The position numbers and the translations under genes are program-made. Shown piece by piece: positions 22,524 to 33,892 of a stretch of 64,000 bases of DNA (position 1 is its first letter; each line of letters begins with the position of its first letter). The DNA comes from Volutella citrinella. Lineage: Eukaryota; Ascomycota; Sordariomycetes; Hypocreales; Nectriaceae. The stretch is taken from NCBI GenBank assembly GCA_034401135.1, contig JAWZSP010000008.1, positions 930,001-994,000 on the forward strand, written 5' to 3'. Below the pieces are notes generated by a model that saw only the letters and a list, made by a program, of their open reading frames with translations, had not been told where the DNA came from and searched no databases.

Positions 22524-23666
22524 GATGGGTGGATGTCGAGGTAGGTGGTCGACTGAGGGGGACGGGGCGTCTGGGATATAATCGTTCCTGGAGGGAGGCG
22601 ATCGGGCGGCGGGGAGGGCAGGAGAGGCTTGAGGGGGGCTTCCTCGGCTTTATGTCCCTTGGGTATTCGCGCGAGTCGGCTAGACAAGAGATGTGATGCT
22701 GTCGGATATGATGGAGGACGGGTGGAGTCGGAGCTGTGGTGGAGCTGGCGAGCGCAGTTCCTCGATGGAGGGGTCGTTGAGCGGGTTATTGGCAGCGAAG
22801 TCCAGCGGGGTAGCTCCGCGTCCGGCCGCCCGCTAGCCTCAAAGGCGGGAAGGAGGAACTGCCAGTGTGTGCTGCGGGCACAGGACCCGGCCTCAGGGCT
22901 GGACGGAAAACCAACAGCACAGAGATTCCCAATCCCATCAGTACAGATATCCCTTGCGTGACGCAGGAGGGAGGTCGAATTCCCAGCGCGGTGCCCTCCG
23001 TCTCGGCCGAAAGGACTCGTTCCCCTGCCTTGCCCGTCTTCCGAAGTTCCGCTTCCGATCCCGATCGGCCAGAGACGCTAGCACCCAGATCCACCACTCC
23101 GTAAGGACCCACTTTTCCCGCTGAAGGCTGCCGGTGCGGCGACGGGAAGAGACGAACGCCCGTCAGAGTCTCCGTCGCATTGAGAACAACCCTCTAAACA
23201 AACAAAGGCATCCTGGTGCGCATGATACAGGCACACGAGACGCTTAATGTTTGATGTTCAGGTGTTTTATGCGCCTCCTCGGTCCCGTTCGAACAAACAG
23301 TTTCACGAGCCCACCAAGGCTGTCCAGCTGGCACACATCAAACATATACAGACACTACAGCTCATCACATGAAAGCAGGCAAAGGAGACGAGACGGAGTT
23401 TTGCAGGTTAAATGTCCTTGACGTTTCTTTTATTTGTCACGATGCTGTATCCTCCACAAGAATAAATCGTCTCTAAAAGACCAGCACTAATTATATGTAC
23501 ACAAAAAAAACAGAGGCAACTCCATGTAAAGGCAGAAGCTGTGTGTTTGTTTGCTCCAAGGGGGTTCCGTCCCCGAATGAACGGGTAGGAGCGGGATCCC
23601 GCGAGGCGAGCGTCACAGACGCATCACCACGAGGGCCCGGCCACGAGGCTCATTATCCCAAGCCAT
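22524..23666. other. Intergenic between QPRT start and AA9 stop
   Basis: 1.14 kb containing the QPRT promoter (right of 22524) and the AA9 3' region. A minus-strand AATAAA (TTTATT at 23429-23434) lies about 235 nt past the AA9 stop and could be its poly(A) signal. No gene is seen. Confidence 0.4.
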
Positions 23667-24683
23667 TTAGAGGTTGGCAGAGCGGCGGCGGCGACGCTTG
23701 GTGCAGCCGGGCTTGGTGGCAGGCTTGGTGGCAACGGGGGCAGTGCCAGGCTGGGTAGCGGTGGGCTGGGTGGCGGGCTTGGTAGCCTCAGAGCCGGAGC
23801 CAGAACCGGCACCGCCAGTGGGCTTGACGACGACGGAGGACAGGGTGGTGGGAGAAGCGGGGCTACCAGCGGTGGGAGCAGCGCCAGTGGGAGCAGCAGC
23901 AGCGGCAGAGGTAGCAGCGGGAGCCTTGTCAGTAGCAACGGGAGCGCTGCCGCCGGAGCCACCGCCGGAGCTGGCGCCAGACCAGACAGCACCACCGGGG
24001 ATGGTGTAGCTGGAGTAGGAGCCGTAGAGGTTGAAGTGGATGCCAGCGTCAGCGTAGGTGTAGTCCTTGTTGAAGTCAAAGCCACCGGGGACAGCGGAGC
24101 CGGAGCCGGAGACCTCGAGCTGGACGCAAGAGGGGTAGAACTGGGCACCACGAGCAGGGTTCTTGTCGTAGGTCTGGTCACTCTCGTGGTGGGCAATGAT
24201 CTCCTGGCGGACCAGGTACTTGCCGGCCTTGAGGCCGGAGGGGAGCTTGAACTTGTACTCTCCCTTGTCGGTCTTGAGCTTGTCGACGGCCCAGGTCTGG
24301 CCGGAGATCAGACCGGACTCGTCAATCTTGGACCAGATGGCACCGGTGCCGGCACCCTCGGTGTACTCGGCGATCCAGGTGATGACGGGACCCTTGTGGG
24401 AGCCGTCGATGATGTCGTCCTTGCGGCTGTCGTGGTACCACTCGAAGGTGAGCTCGTCACCGGCGGCGGCCTTGACGAAGTCGGTGACGGCAGTGGCACC
24501 GTTGACGTTGCAGATGATGTCGGGGGAAGTCAGGTCCTTGACGGGGCTGTTGTTGGGAGGGCTTCGGATGTACTTCTTGCGGCCGTCAGTGACCTCGCCG
24601 CCGGCAACACCGACACCGTACATGTGGGTGTGGGCCAGGGCAGAGCTGGCCATGGCCAGGGCGGTGATGACAGAGTAACGCAT
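23667..24683 (-). CDS. Secreted AA9 lytic polysaccharide monooxygenase with C-terminal polybasic tail
   Basis: Copper enzyme that oxidatively cleaves cellulose or related beta-glucans outside the cell (family knowledge). One exon, 338 residues. The signal peptide ends ALA, leaving His18 as the mature N terminus, required for the histidine brace. The second brace residue is His96 in GSHKGPV; Tyr183 in QFYPSC is the axial residue, and Gln181 and His166 are the second-sphere pair. Cys58 and Cys186 fit the conserved disulfide. The domain ends near GGAVWSG (about 236). A Gly/Ser then Ala/Thr/Pro-rich linker of about 90 residues follows, ending GCTKRRRRRSANL, with no CBM1. The absence of introns and the high GC suit strong induced expression. 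Substrate cannot be read from the sequence. Confidence 0.93.
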   Translation of the reverse strand: MRYSVITALAMASSALAHTHMYGVGVAGGEVTDGRKKYIRSPPNNSPVKDLTSPDIICNVNGATAVTDFVKAAAGDELTFEWYHDSRKDDIIDGSHKGPVITWIAEYTEGAGTGAIWSKIDESGLISGQTWAVDKLKTDKGEYKFKLPSGLKAGKYLVRQEIIAHHESDQTYDKNPARGAQFYPSCVQLEVSGSGSAVPGGFDFNKDYTYADAGIHFNLYGSYSSYTIPGGAVWSGASSGGGSGGSAPVATDKAPAATSAAAAAPTGAAPTAGSPASPTTLSSVVVKPTGGAGSGSGSEATKPATQPTATQPGTAPVATKPATKPGCTKRRRRRSANL

Positions 24684-24958
24684 CTTGTTTGGTTTTGGAA
24701 AGAAGGGCTGGTTGGTTGTATAGAGAGTGATTGCAGTAAAAGACGGTTGTCAAAAGATTGGAATTTCGAAAAGAGCGAGTCCGCGCTGGCGTGGATGCTG
24801 GCAACTTTCAGAATTGATTCAAAAGGATGGAAAGAATGGAATTGGCACAGCCAATTGTGGAAGGAAGAGCAAAGAAAGACAAGGACAAGTAGATTGCAAC
24901 TGTAGGTTGTGAGGAGGAAGGGGAAAGAAAGGTTGGATGGAGCCGGCGGCGAGCCATC

Positions 24959-24964
24959 TTTATA
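24959..24964 (-). promoter_or_regulatory. Putative TATA box of the AA9 gene
   Basis: TATAAA on the minus strand, about 276 nt upstream of the AA9 start codon. Transcription from about 30 nt downstream would give a leader of roughly 245 nt. Secreted hydrolase and AA9 genes often have TATA promoters; the use of this one is inference. Confidence 0.45.
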
Positions 24965-25563
24965 TCACGACGAGAGGCTGCCAGAGGAGGCCCTGAACAC
25001 CACCAACAAATGTCTTCTCGGCAGCCGCCCCGAACATCCACTCTGCCATGCACCCTGCCAGAGTGCACATCCATGATCCACGTTCAACCGTAACGCCGCT
25101 GGCTGTCAGGGCAAAGAGACGCCCCACTGGCAGGCGCCTGCAACTTTGCGAGCCCATGCAGAGATCATCATTCATGCCCCTGCCCCAGTGGTGTACCTCA
25201 GACACGGAGGCGTTGATGGGGCATGGGGGGGTTGGCCAGAATGGAGAGGACTCATCATCTCTGTGTGCCTGTTGGTGTAAGCGAGGCGGGACCGTGGACG
25301 GCACTTTGCCTCGAGCAGCCAGCGGAACAAGCGTGGCAATGCTCATGGGTGCAAGGGGGGGAGAGTCAAAGCGGCCATCTACTCGCCTGGTCCCGAGATG
25401 GCAGTCTCAGAGACAGCAATCTGGAATAGTCTACTGCCGCTCAGATGGCCACGCCCCGGCCCCATTGCCGCTCTCAGCCATGGCCCATGTCACATCTCCC
25501 ATCTCAGTCAACGGACAGGCCCCTGCGCACCACCGCTCTCATTCCCCGTCGTCCCCCATGCCG

Positions 25564-25586
25564 CTGCTGGGCTCTGCTGGGCTCTG
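25564..25586. repeat. 10-bp tandem repeat, 2.3 copies
   Basis: The unit CTGCTGGGCT occurs twice in direct succession, followed by CTG. It is a simple replication-slippage repeat; no function is implied. Confidence 0.8.
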
Positions 25587-28500
25587 TTTGCCGCCAGCTG
25601 CCCCGTGCCCCCCCGCTGGCACTGACTGATAGACGGAAAAATCCAACCGCCTGGGCCGGCCTCGGTTTGAGCCTCATGGTGCCTGCATCTACCAGCGACT
25701 GCGATTGGGCCGCTGGGGCCTGAAACCCGGGCCTCCCTGTCGGTCGACGGGGGTCACGGAGGGGCAAATAAAGGAGAGGCCCAGAGTGGCCCAGTGTGTT
25801 GGCCCAGAGGGGGACAGCGCCCTGAAAAGAAAAATCGTAGATGCCCTGAACGGTCCAGTGCCTGAAGCCCTGCCAGCCGGTGCCTGGTAGGGGCCCTGTC
25901 CCCTGTAAGCCCCGCAAGATCTAGCGAGCATGCCGGCGGGTTACTTCTCCGCATCGGCTCTAGTGGTCGATTCCAGTCAATGTCTCCTGCGTCAAGCGAC
26001 AATTTTGTGACCTCCTCTGTCAACACAGATGCAGGTACGCACACTGCCAGATTGCATTGCACTGCAATCTCCTCCATCGCAATCGGGATCGACGGCTGCA
26101 GCATGCCTAACTGCGGCTAAATTTCTCAGTATTGCAGCAGACACCAAAACACGATCCATCGCGCCGCTGGAAGTCCTCGAGCAGCTAAATCTTGTTCCCA
26201 GGGTCCATGTCCGTCCGTCCCTGCACATCTAGCCGTAGTCATACGTCGATGACAGTCCAGACGTCAAGGCCAACCGCTCTGTTCTCCCCGTACATCCCGA
26301 TCCCGGTATGCTCGGCCGGTGAATTGGCCCCCGCAGTGGCAAGCCAGGGAGTCGAGGAGTTTTCGCTCGCTGTTTGTTGTTGCTGTGGGCGATCCCCAAC
26401 GCGTTGCCACCTGAAACCGCCCGGAAATCATCTGATGTCGGCAAGCCAGGGGCGCTGCCACTCCAGGAACCAGATAAATTAACGGCATTTATCTTGTTCC
26501 GCAACTCATTATTAGCGGAAAAAATCACCTCACCTTGCTTGGGCCTCCGTCTCTTGGCCTCGGCGGTTAGCCTGCGTGCGTGAAACGCTCATGCCTGCCT
26601 GGCGTCCCTCGGCAACCTTGCTTCAAGCGAGACTCGCCAACGCAGGAATCGCATGTCATGGTGGAATGATGCAAACGGTGCCGCCCTGAAGCGTCCCTGT
26701 AGGTCTGCTGATTGGGCATTCGGGGCCTGACTCTGTCACGAGCTGAGGTCATCATCACGCCTTCTGTAGTCGCCTATGCGTTTCTAGATCTCTGCCTCTC
26801 CCTGATGCCTGACTTGCACGGTATTTGGCTCTCGCCCAGATAGACGACGGTAACTGCTCGGTATTCATTCCTAGGCAGATTCATGGCAGTTGAATCGCGC
26901 CACGCTTGCAGCACACAAACGTTGGTTCCTTTTGTGCGTCGTGATAATGCCGTTTCGTCAACTCAAAACACAAGCTTAATTACGGCTGATGACTGGAGCC
27001 AAGCTTAAAGACAACGAACGCCTGCTAGGTTTACGGTGCCACCCATTAACCTTGGCAAGACGCGTAAACGCTTATTGGGGCAGTTCCAGGAGACGAAACA
27101 CCCTTTTCGCATGCCTCGCGAGCCTGCGCAGCCCAGTTCCGTTCTTTTTTCTTCGTTCCGCCAGCGACAGGCATCACTCGAAATTCTGTTTGACAATTCC
27201 GATACCAGCACGGCCTCTGGGGGGGCTGAAATGAGGAGGTGTCACTCCTATCGGGCTGTTCTTGTGTGCCCAGATGAAACCAACCCCTGCATCCAACTGG
27301 GGCGCCAGGAGAGCACATCGTAACCCTCGGCATTCGTCCCAATATGGCGTGACTGTTTCAGGTCTCAAACTCGCCTTTCCAACCGGAAAAAAAAAAAGAA
27401 GTGACGTACGATATACTGTAGTATTTCATGGTAATGTTCCTCCTGTTTGATAGCCGAAACACGGCCTTTCAGACTGTGCGTTCGGAGAAAAAAGTGGCAA
27501 TGACATTCATTGTGCCTCCGGGGGGCCAGTGCTTCATGAGAGACAGTCTCTGTTTTTACCTACGCATGCGTTGCAAGTGTTGCATGGTCGGGGCTGCGCA
27601 ATGCTGGTCGAGCTTTCCTACGAGCATTCTCAATCTTGGGGCTGTCAGTCTCTGCGAGTGTCCCCTTCTCCGAGGCCGAAACAACTGGAACGGTGTGAGA
27701 TATGACAAGTTCGGCAAACAAACCAAACAAACGAGTTCTGACACAAGCGAACGTGTTTCGCCGATAAACAAGAATCGTCTTAGTCCGATGTCAAGGTATC
27801 ATCTCCAGTCTCCTAGGGTTTGAGCGTCAAGTTGAATAGCGGATCCCCCAGAGCCCGAGTGACTCAAATATGGCAGTAATTATCTGTTGCCGGCCATATT
27901 TCTTGGACGAGAAAGATGAACTGTCGTTCGGCCCCAAAATGTATCTTCAATCCCGAAAGACAACCCAAGTTCGCATTGGCGCTCCCCTCCACCACCGTAG
28001 CTCTCCGCAAGGCGGGGAAGGGGATGGAGTCTTCAGAAGCTAAAAGGCACAGCAGAACGGCGAAGCAGTGACAACAGAGACCAGCGATCGGACTACCACG
28101 CACGAATTCTATAACTTCGTCACTCGTGCAGGCAACCTGAGCCCGATGCACAGCCCCACGGGAACAGAGTGCTGATGATGCTCGGCTCAAACCTGTACAC
28201 TTGTCAATACCCCGGATTTGACTGATTCATTGACACGTCAAAAGACAAGCACTAAGACCGGGCAACTAGGTCGGCCCAGATGATCGAGGATCGCCGCTAT
28301 ACAGATACCTCGTGAGGCCGCCTCCATTTCCGAGTATTCGAAGGCGTCTGCCCTACAGGATGGTGTGTGGGTGCTCCATGCACGACTTCGCTCACTGCCC
28401 GTCGAAATCGTCTCCCAAAGTGCAAGTCTTATTCAAGCCCAACTGCACGGTGCCACGCTACCCCGGCGCCGTTGGGCACGTTGATTAGGAGCAGCCACGC

Positions 28501-31028
28501 CCAGCCCACGGCGCCTGTCCTGATGCAGGCACCGGGAAATGTTTTGCGCTGACGCCGTCTGCACGTCAAGCGGCACGTATAGTCATTGGTAGCATGGTCT
28601 TGGGGAACCTTTCGTCCGGTCTACTAGTGCCATATCCACGGTGCGTAGATACCTCGTTAAGCGGCGCGGAGAAAAGTGAGGCTGACGATGTTCATCTCTC
28701 GGCCGTGAGGCTGCGCCCACTTGCTTAAACAAACGTAAGTAGAGCCCTTCAGTTAAAGACTAGACGTACGGTCTCATGGGGCTGCGCAACTAGCCAGTGC
28801 GTAGGACTGGCGCTGTCGCCCATGTACGGTGTGACAGTCGGGCCACTGACAACCATGCACCTCAATGATATCACCGCACGCCCCGTGGCGGAGGAGTGGG
28901 CAATGCTGCAGGTACCAACTTAATAGCCTACACGGAGGCACATCACAATGCAAGGACTCAAAGTGATTGGGGTGCACTTTCCGGGGTGAGGTCTGGACCT
29001 TGATAGAGCAGCCTCATCACAGGCGATTCGCTGAGGAGTTCCAGAAGACCCCCCTGCCATGTCATGCGGTGATGCACAAGTCTTCATGACAAATATATGC
29101 CGACCTCGGTCCAGTTCGTAAACTTGGGCCTTGAAGAGGAGGCTGTGTAACCGATCAATCTGCTTGGCGAGCTGCGCAGGTGTCGATAATGCCTTGCTTG
29201 TGTTGTGCGACGTTACAACGGATACGGGGGGCCCTCATCCGACGACATCCGTCCATGATCAATGACATACCAAGTGAATACTGGGGGCGGTTTTTTACCG
29301 CGACCTTTTCCTGAGGCCCAGGCTTAGCCACCACTGGCGGTCAAGCTGCGCCGCCCTGGGCACAGGCGATGGTCTGTAGACTAGCTTCATCGTCGCAATG
29401 AATGGGCCAACACGCTAAGACGGGCGCTAGGCACTGACGTCTCTCTTGGGCACCGCTTGCTAGCTGCAGCTGCCAGACGCCCGTCGTTACGTGCTTTTGA
29501 CTAGAGAGACGAGTGGCCCTCATTCACTCAGATCTCCTGTCACTTTCCACGAGGCCACGGTGTGAAGTTGCTCTCTGAAAGAGGGGAAGAAAAAAAACCA
29601 AGTCAATAACGCACCGATACGCGATAATACGCCATTCGCTCACGACGAGTCGAGCGTTTTCGAAGAGTCGAGCAACGTGCGTGTCCAAGTGCTGCGCAAG
29701 CACAGCACAAGCCAGAACCCGCTTCCCTGTCACTTTCGTCAGCCAGTGCGCTCTAGTCCGGACCCTGGGCTTCTGGAAGAAGTGGTCGGGTGGCTGCCAC
29801 TCCGTGCCTGCTGCTGCACATCAGCAAGTGTGTGCAGGCCTCCCCGGCAGGCAAAGGCTGCAGTAGTAGCCTTGTTGTTGCTTGGGCGTCAACGACGACG
29901 ACACAAGTCCATCACTTGCTACTTCTTTGACTTTCAAGCTCAGCCTACGCCGTCACCTGAGTCTGCAGATTGAGACGCCCAGCAAGCACGACCGGTCAGC
30001 AAGTCTCCGCATGCGAAGGAGGAGGCACCGGTGTGCCGGCATCGATTCCGCGCGAGGAACAGCGCATAAGCATGGCGTCGCTTGGTTCGACCACGGCTAG
30101 TATTCAGAGACATACATTCGTGTCAAAGCGCATGTTGAACTTCCAGGAGTCTGCGCCGGGTAGCCGGTTCTGGTCTGCTGCAAGTCTGATGCTGCAAGGC
30201 TTTTGGCAAAGCAAATGCGCCGTGACAAGCCCCCATTACAACCTCGTCGGGCTGGAGCAGATAGTTTAGGGCCATGGCGCATATAGAGGCTCAAAATCAG
30301 ACGATCCAAGCAATGGCTGGGAACCGTACCCCCAAGATCGGCCTGGAGCTCAGCCTATCCAAACCCAGGACACGCGGTGACATCTACCCTCACCGTCGCG
30401 TGCGAGAGCTAGGCCACTCCCTCCGGCCTGGGCATGCTTGCATACGGCAGTTCTAGATGGGATGAACGAAATGCCGTGTGTGCTGGAATAGGTACGTGGC
30501 AAGAGCGCTCATCCAGCTCCTACTCTCAATGGCTATCCCGGCTGTCTTGTGTGGGCCTTCCACACCACTATTGAGAGGACGCAATGGTCCGTCTCATTGA
30601 GTGGCCCAATGATTTGATGGCCATCACCACAAGTCATCGTCTCCGTAAAAAACTAGGCTCGGGTTGGCCCTGCTAGGCGCAGCGACTTTGCTTTGTCTCG
30701 AGCCAAGCCACCGCTCAATAATGGTCTTGTCCTATAGTTCGAGAGGTATTCTGGCGGTGTAAAGGCGTGACAGCAGGCAGCACTCGGCAAGGGCTGTGTT
30801 CAATTGCTCGCGGTACCATCATCGTGCCTCCAATTCGCGGGGGGGTTCCCTAATGGCCCCAGCCACCATGCCTCCGAGATGCTTGCACGGCAAACTAGGA
30901 CTTGACACTTAGGCCAGGCGCGTAGAGCCGCAAAACAGGACACCGAGTATTTGAAGCAAGTATTCTCCAGGTGCCACTTCGTAATGTTGCAACTCGACCA
31001 GGCCGAATATCGACTTTCACGCCAAACA

Positions 31029-31485
31029 ATGAGCTCCAACGAAACACTTAGCAAAGCCTCAATGGCCGACAGCCACCAATCGTCTGGCTCCGTCCAGGGA
31101 AGCAGAATTTCCGAGTGCGTCTTTGTTTTCTTTCGAGTCATCGAGGAGAGCAGCTTCATGACTGACGATGCTCATCGAGAATAGTGCCGAAGAGATGGCA
31201 AGGGACAGCGAAGGCTTCGAGACAGAGGGATCAGGTTCCATCGATCTTTCGACTGACGGCTCAGATGTTGGCGCACCAGACAGACGGGTCATAATGCTTC
31301 TCTTTCACCCCGACCGCCCCTGGGAGCCTTTTATCCCTGTTGACAATGACTATCCGGTCTTGGAGGAGCTTGACACAAGCATGTCAGGACGCAGCGGCAC
31401 GACTGGCCGGTCGAGCCTGAACCTGAGCGATCCAGGTTCAGAATATTACCCAGACGAAACCAACAATGACGATCCGCCAGTCTAG
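31029..31485 (+). CDS. Orphan gene A: acidic 128-residue protein of unknown function
   Basis: I do not recognise it. Exons 31029-31114 and 31185-31485 are joined by a 70-nt intron (donor GTGCGT, ACTGAC branch site, acceptor AATAG), which connects two frames that are otherwise separate. The start ATG sits in a favourable CAAACAATG context. The protein is Ser-rich at the N terminus, then acidic (EEMARDSEGFETEG, STDGSDVG), has one hydrophobic, aromatic block (RRVIMLLFHPDRPWEPFIPV) and ends in an Asp/Ser-rich tail NNDDPPV. There is no signal peptide or membrane helix. It is the first of three small plus-strand spliced genes in a region otherwise free of recognisable genes. The model rests only on splice signals and an open frame. 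Confidence 0.45.
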
Positions 31486-33209
31486 AACCGCGAGGCCACC
31501 ACTGGGAGTGCCCCCTCCCAAAACCCGAACATGGACAGCCGGGACCGTGGGTATGTGTCGCATGCAGGCTAAGACAATTGGAACCAGGCTGACATTTTGC
31601 AGCCATCTTTGACAGCTCCAAAAATGAAGCACGGCGCGCCACTCAGGGAAGCAACGGACATGAATGGGTAGACCATCCGCGCCAAATCCCCTTCCCATTG
31701 TCGAGGCATGCAGTGCCGTGCTGCTCTGGTGTCCACCACCTTCTTGTTCTTCTCCCGACCAGGCTGGGACAGCCCACACAGTGCATGGGTTGCTCTCTTC
31801 CCAACTTGCTCCTCAGCCGAACGACTCGGAACAAGGTGGCGCTGTGGATCTCCCTCCCAATGCGCACCTGGCTGCATAGCGGTCGGCGCTTACCATCTGC
31901 GCCAGATTTGACATATTGTGCGGGGAGTGCTAACGCTCGGGATAAGAATTACGGAACCTGGGAGGATAATTCAGTGGCTTTTCGGGTGGTGGAGAGCCTC
32001 GCGCCGGCCTTGTAGTAGTAGCCGCACAGTCGAGTGAGGATCTTGTCGAGTCGATGGCCGGGCAGTGAGTGCCCTCTACTCACTCTCCTTGGTGCCTCCA
32101 CACCAGGTACTATTCGAAAATATATCGATTCGCATTCCGTATTGCTTTCTCACTGCTCAAGTGCGGGCCAACTGTGCACACAGATTCACGGCCCAGCCCA
32201 ATCTGCAGCATACTCATGGCATGCAACCTCTTCGTAATCGTCACAGCATCCGAACCCTAGCCTGGCTGACGGGTAACAGATGGCTAATGCCACTACCGGA
32301 GTGTGTCGGGTGTACCCTCAGGCTCCAGGGCCTAGTCAGGGAGTGATTCCAAGGCGTGGACGTCGATACCCCCCGTCATGTCTGATGCAAAAGCCCAGCC
32401 ACCGCTTGGGCGTCCCATAGAGCGGACCAGTCACACCCATCAGCCAACAAGAATGGCTTTCTTCATGTCGTAATAGGAGGCTGGTGAATCAGGCGCTGCC
32501 TTTAATAGGCAGAGTCCTTCATGCTTCGTCCCAAGTATGTTCCTCAGCATCTTTTCCCAGGGCGCGGAACACAATCCACTCGCCTTGTCCTCACTCAACA
32601 AGGCGAATCAGCAGCCATCCATTCCCGGGCAGCCTGGCAGACGACTGGCTCAACACAGCCTTCCAGTGACACCTGGCGTCCTGTCCTCGAGTCACACTCT
32701 TCGGGTCCGACCGGTCGAACAACAATATTCAAGAAGGCAGCCAGGCTAGCAAAGCCTTTCGTGGCGGACGCGTTGCTACTGCCACAAGTAGGGCATATCC
32801 GATCAGCACTGCCACAAGGGCGGTCGAGAAGCTCTAGTAGCCTGAGCCGAAGACTACCACTCGAGATTCCTGTGCCTCCTCTGCAACAGTGAAGCTGCCC
32901 CTGACTATTGGGCAAGAAGCTCGAGGCATACCAGCAAGGCACCCAAAGGGCACTTGGGGATTCAAATGGCAATCATATATCCCCAAGACGTCTCGTCATT
33001 TGACGCAGCGAGATGTTGCGGTACCAGCTAAGCCTCAAGGCAGTCTGGCCCTGCCTCAGCACTTTGATGCTGATGATGATGAGGCAAGTAGGCTGTTCCT
33101 TGTTGTTCGGCAGCCAGCCATCGGTTGATGGAGGATAAAAGGACGGGCGTCCCCGAGGCCATATCCCTTCACGATGACAGCGCTCAGGTCATCATCGAGA
33201 CACGCAGTC
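31486..33209. other. Spacer between orphan genes A and B
   Basis: 1.7 kb. Frames around 32521-32892 are open for 123 codons but lack conserved features. No repeat or RNA gene is seen. Confidence 0.35.
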
Positions 33210-33892
33210 ATGTCTTCTTCTCGAGATTTCTCAAGTTATCCCTCCAACTCCAACCACAACTTCACGCCATACGCCTCGCAGCCATTGGCATCTTTCGGGA
33301 CGAACCAAGCATCGTATACCCCCCAAGTGCAAGGCACAGCGTACGAGCACGATGCATCGAGTCATGCTACCAACGCCTCTATGACCTATGCCACACAAGG
33401 GCAGCGGATGGTGCCCACGTTCGGGACATACCAAGGTGACTCCGATCAGTATGTGGAGACAGGAAGGTCGGTATAGCCCGTTGTGTCATAGAAGGATGGT
33501 GCTAACCCATCTGCAGCTGGGACGGCACGGTTCCGTCAGACTACCACGACCAGAGAGGTATAAGGCAAACGGGCTACTCGACATCCTCTTATACCCAGGA
33601 TCGAACCGAGATGTTCGTCCAGGCCCAGCAACGGGAGAACGTTACTGTCCGAGCATCCCAAAAACGCGGCAAGGACAAGCACAAAGGAAAGGCAACGAGT
33701 GCCACCAAAGGCTCATCTCGCCGGACCAACAAGACAGCCACAGCCCATAATCTCCACGATTATCCGCCGCAGGTATACCCCAACGACCAGACTTGGGATC
33801 AATATTCCGCCCAGTCGTACACGGCGCAGCAAAATGGGTATTCCAGTAATGTTCCTAGCCACATTGGCGGATCCGGCGGCCAAAGTCGTTGA
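33210..33892 (+). CDS. Orphan gene B: Ser/Tyr/Gln-rich low-complexity protein, 210 residues
   Basis: Not recognised. Exons 33210-33466 and 33517-33892 are joined by a 50-nt intron with a GTCGGT donor, GTGCTAACC branch site and CTGCAG acceptor. The donor is weak, but it is the only one that keeps the frame open. The first 130 residues are rich in Ser, Tyr, Gln, Asn and Thr (e.g. SSYPSNSNHNFTPYASQP), a prion-like composition. A basic block near 140-165 (QKRGKDKHKGK, SSRRTNK) resembles a nuclear localisation signal. The tail is again Tyr/Gln/Ser-rich (WDQYSAQSYTAQQNGYSS). An upstream in-frame ATG at 33174 would add 12 residues. There is no signal peptide or membrane helix. Confidence 0.5.

Larger units (their letters stand above)
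24684..31028. other. 6.3 kb without a recognisable gene
   Basis: Contains the AA9 promoter at the left (to about 25 kb), then mixed-composition DNA with only short unconserved frames. 25400-25900 is GC-rich with many GGCCC/GGGCC runs. I see no transposon termini, tRNA or conserved exon. A 10-bp tandem duplication lies near 25564. Confidence 0.4.

Noticed and set aside
21963..22687. Long frames antisense to, or in other frames of, the QPRT gene
   Set aside because: The conserved QPRT frame explains the open reading; the others are GC-driven shadows.
24036..24905. 289-codon plus-strand frame over the AA9 gene
   Set aside because: Antisense shadow of the GC-rich AA9 coding sequence; Val/Gly/Leu-rich translation without a domain.
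32521..32892. 123-codon plus-strand frame with ATG, upstream of orphan gene B
   Set aside because: The composition is not distinctive, another frame is equally open over the same bases, and no splice sites link it to gene B.
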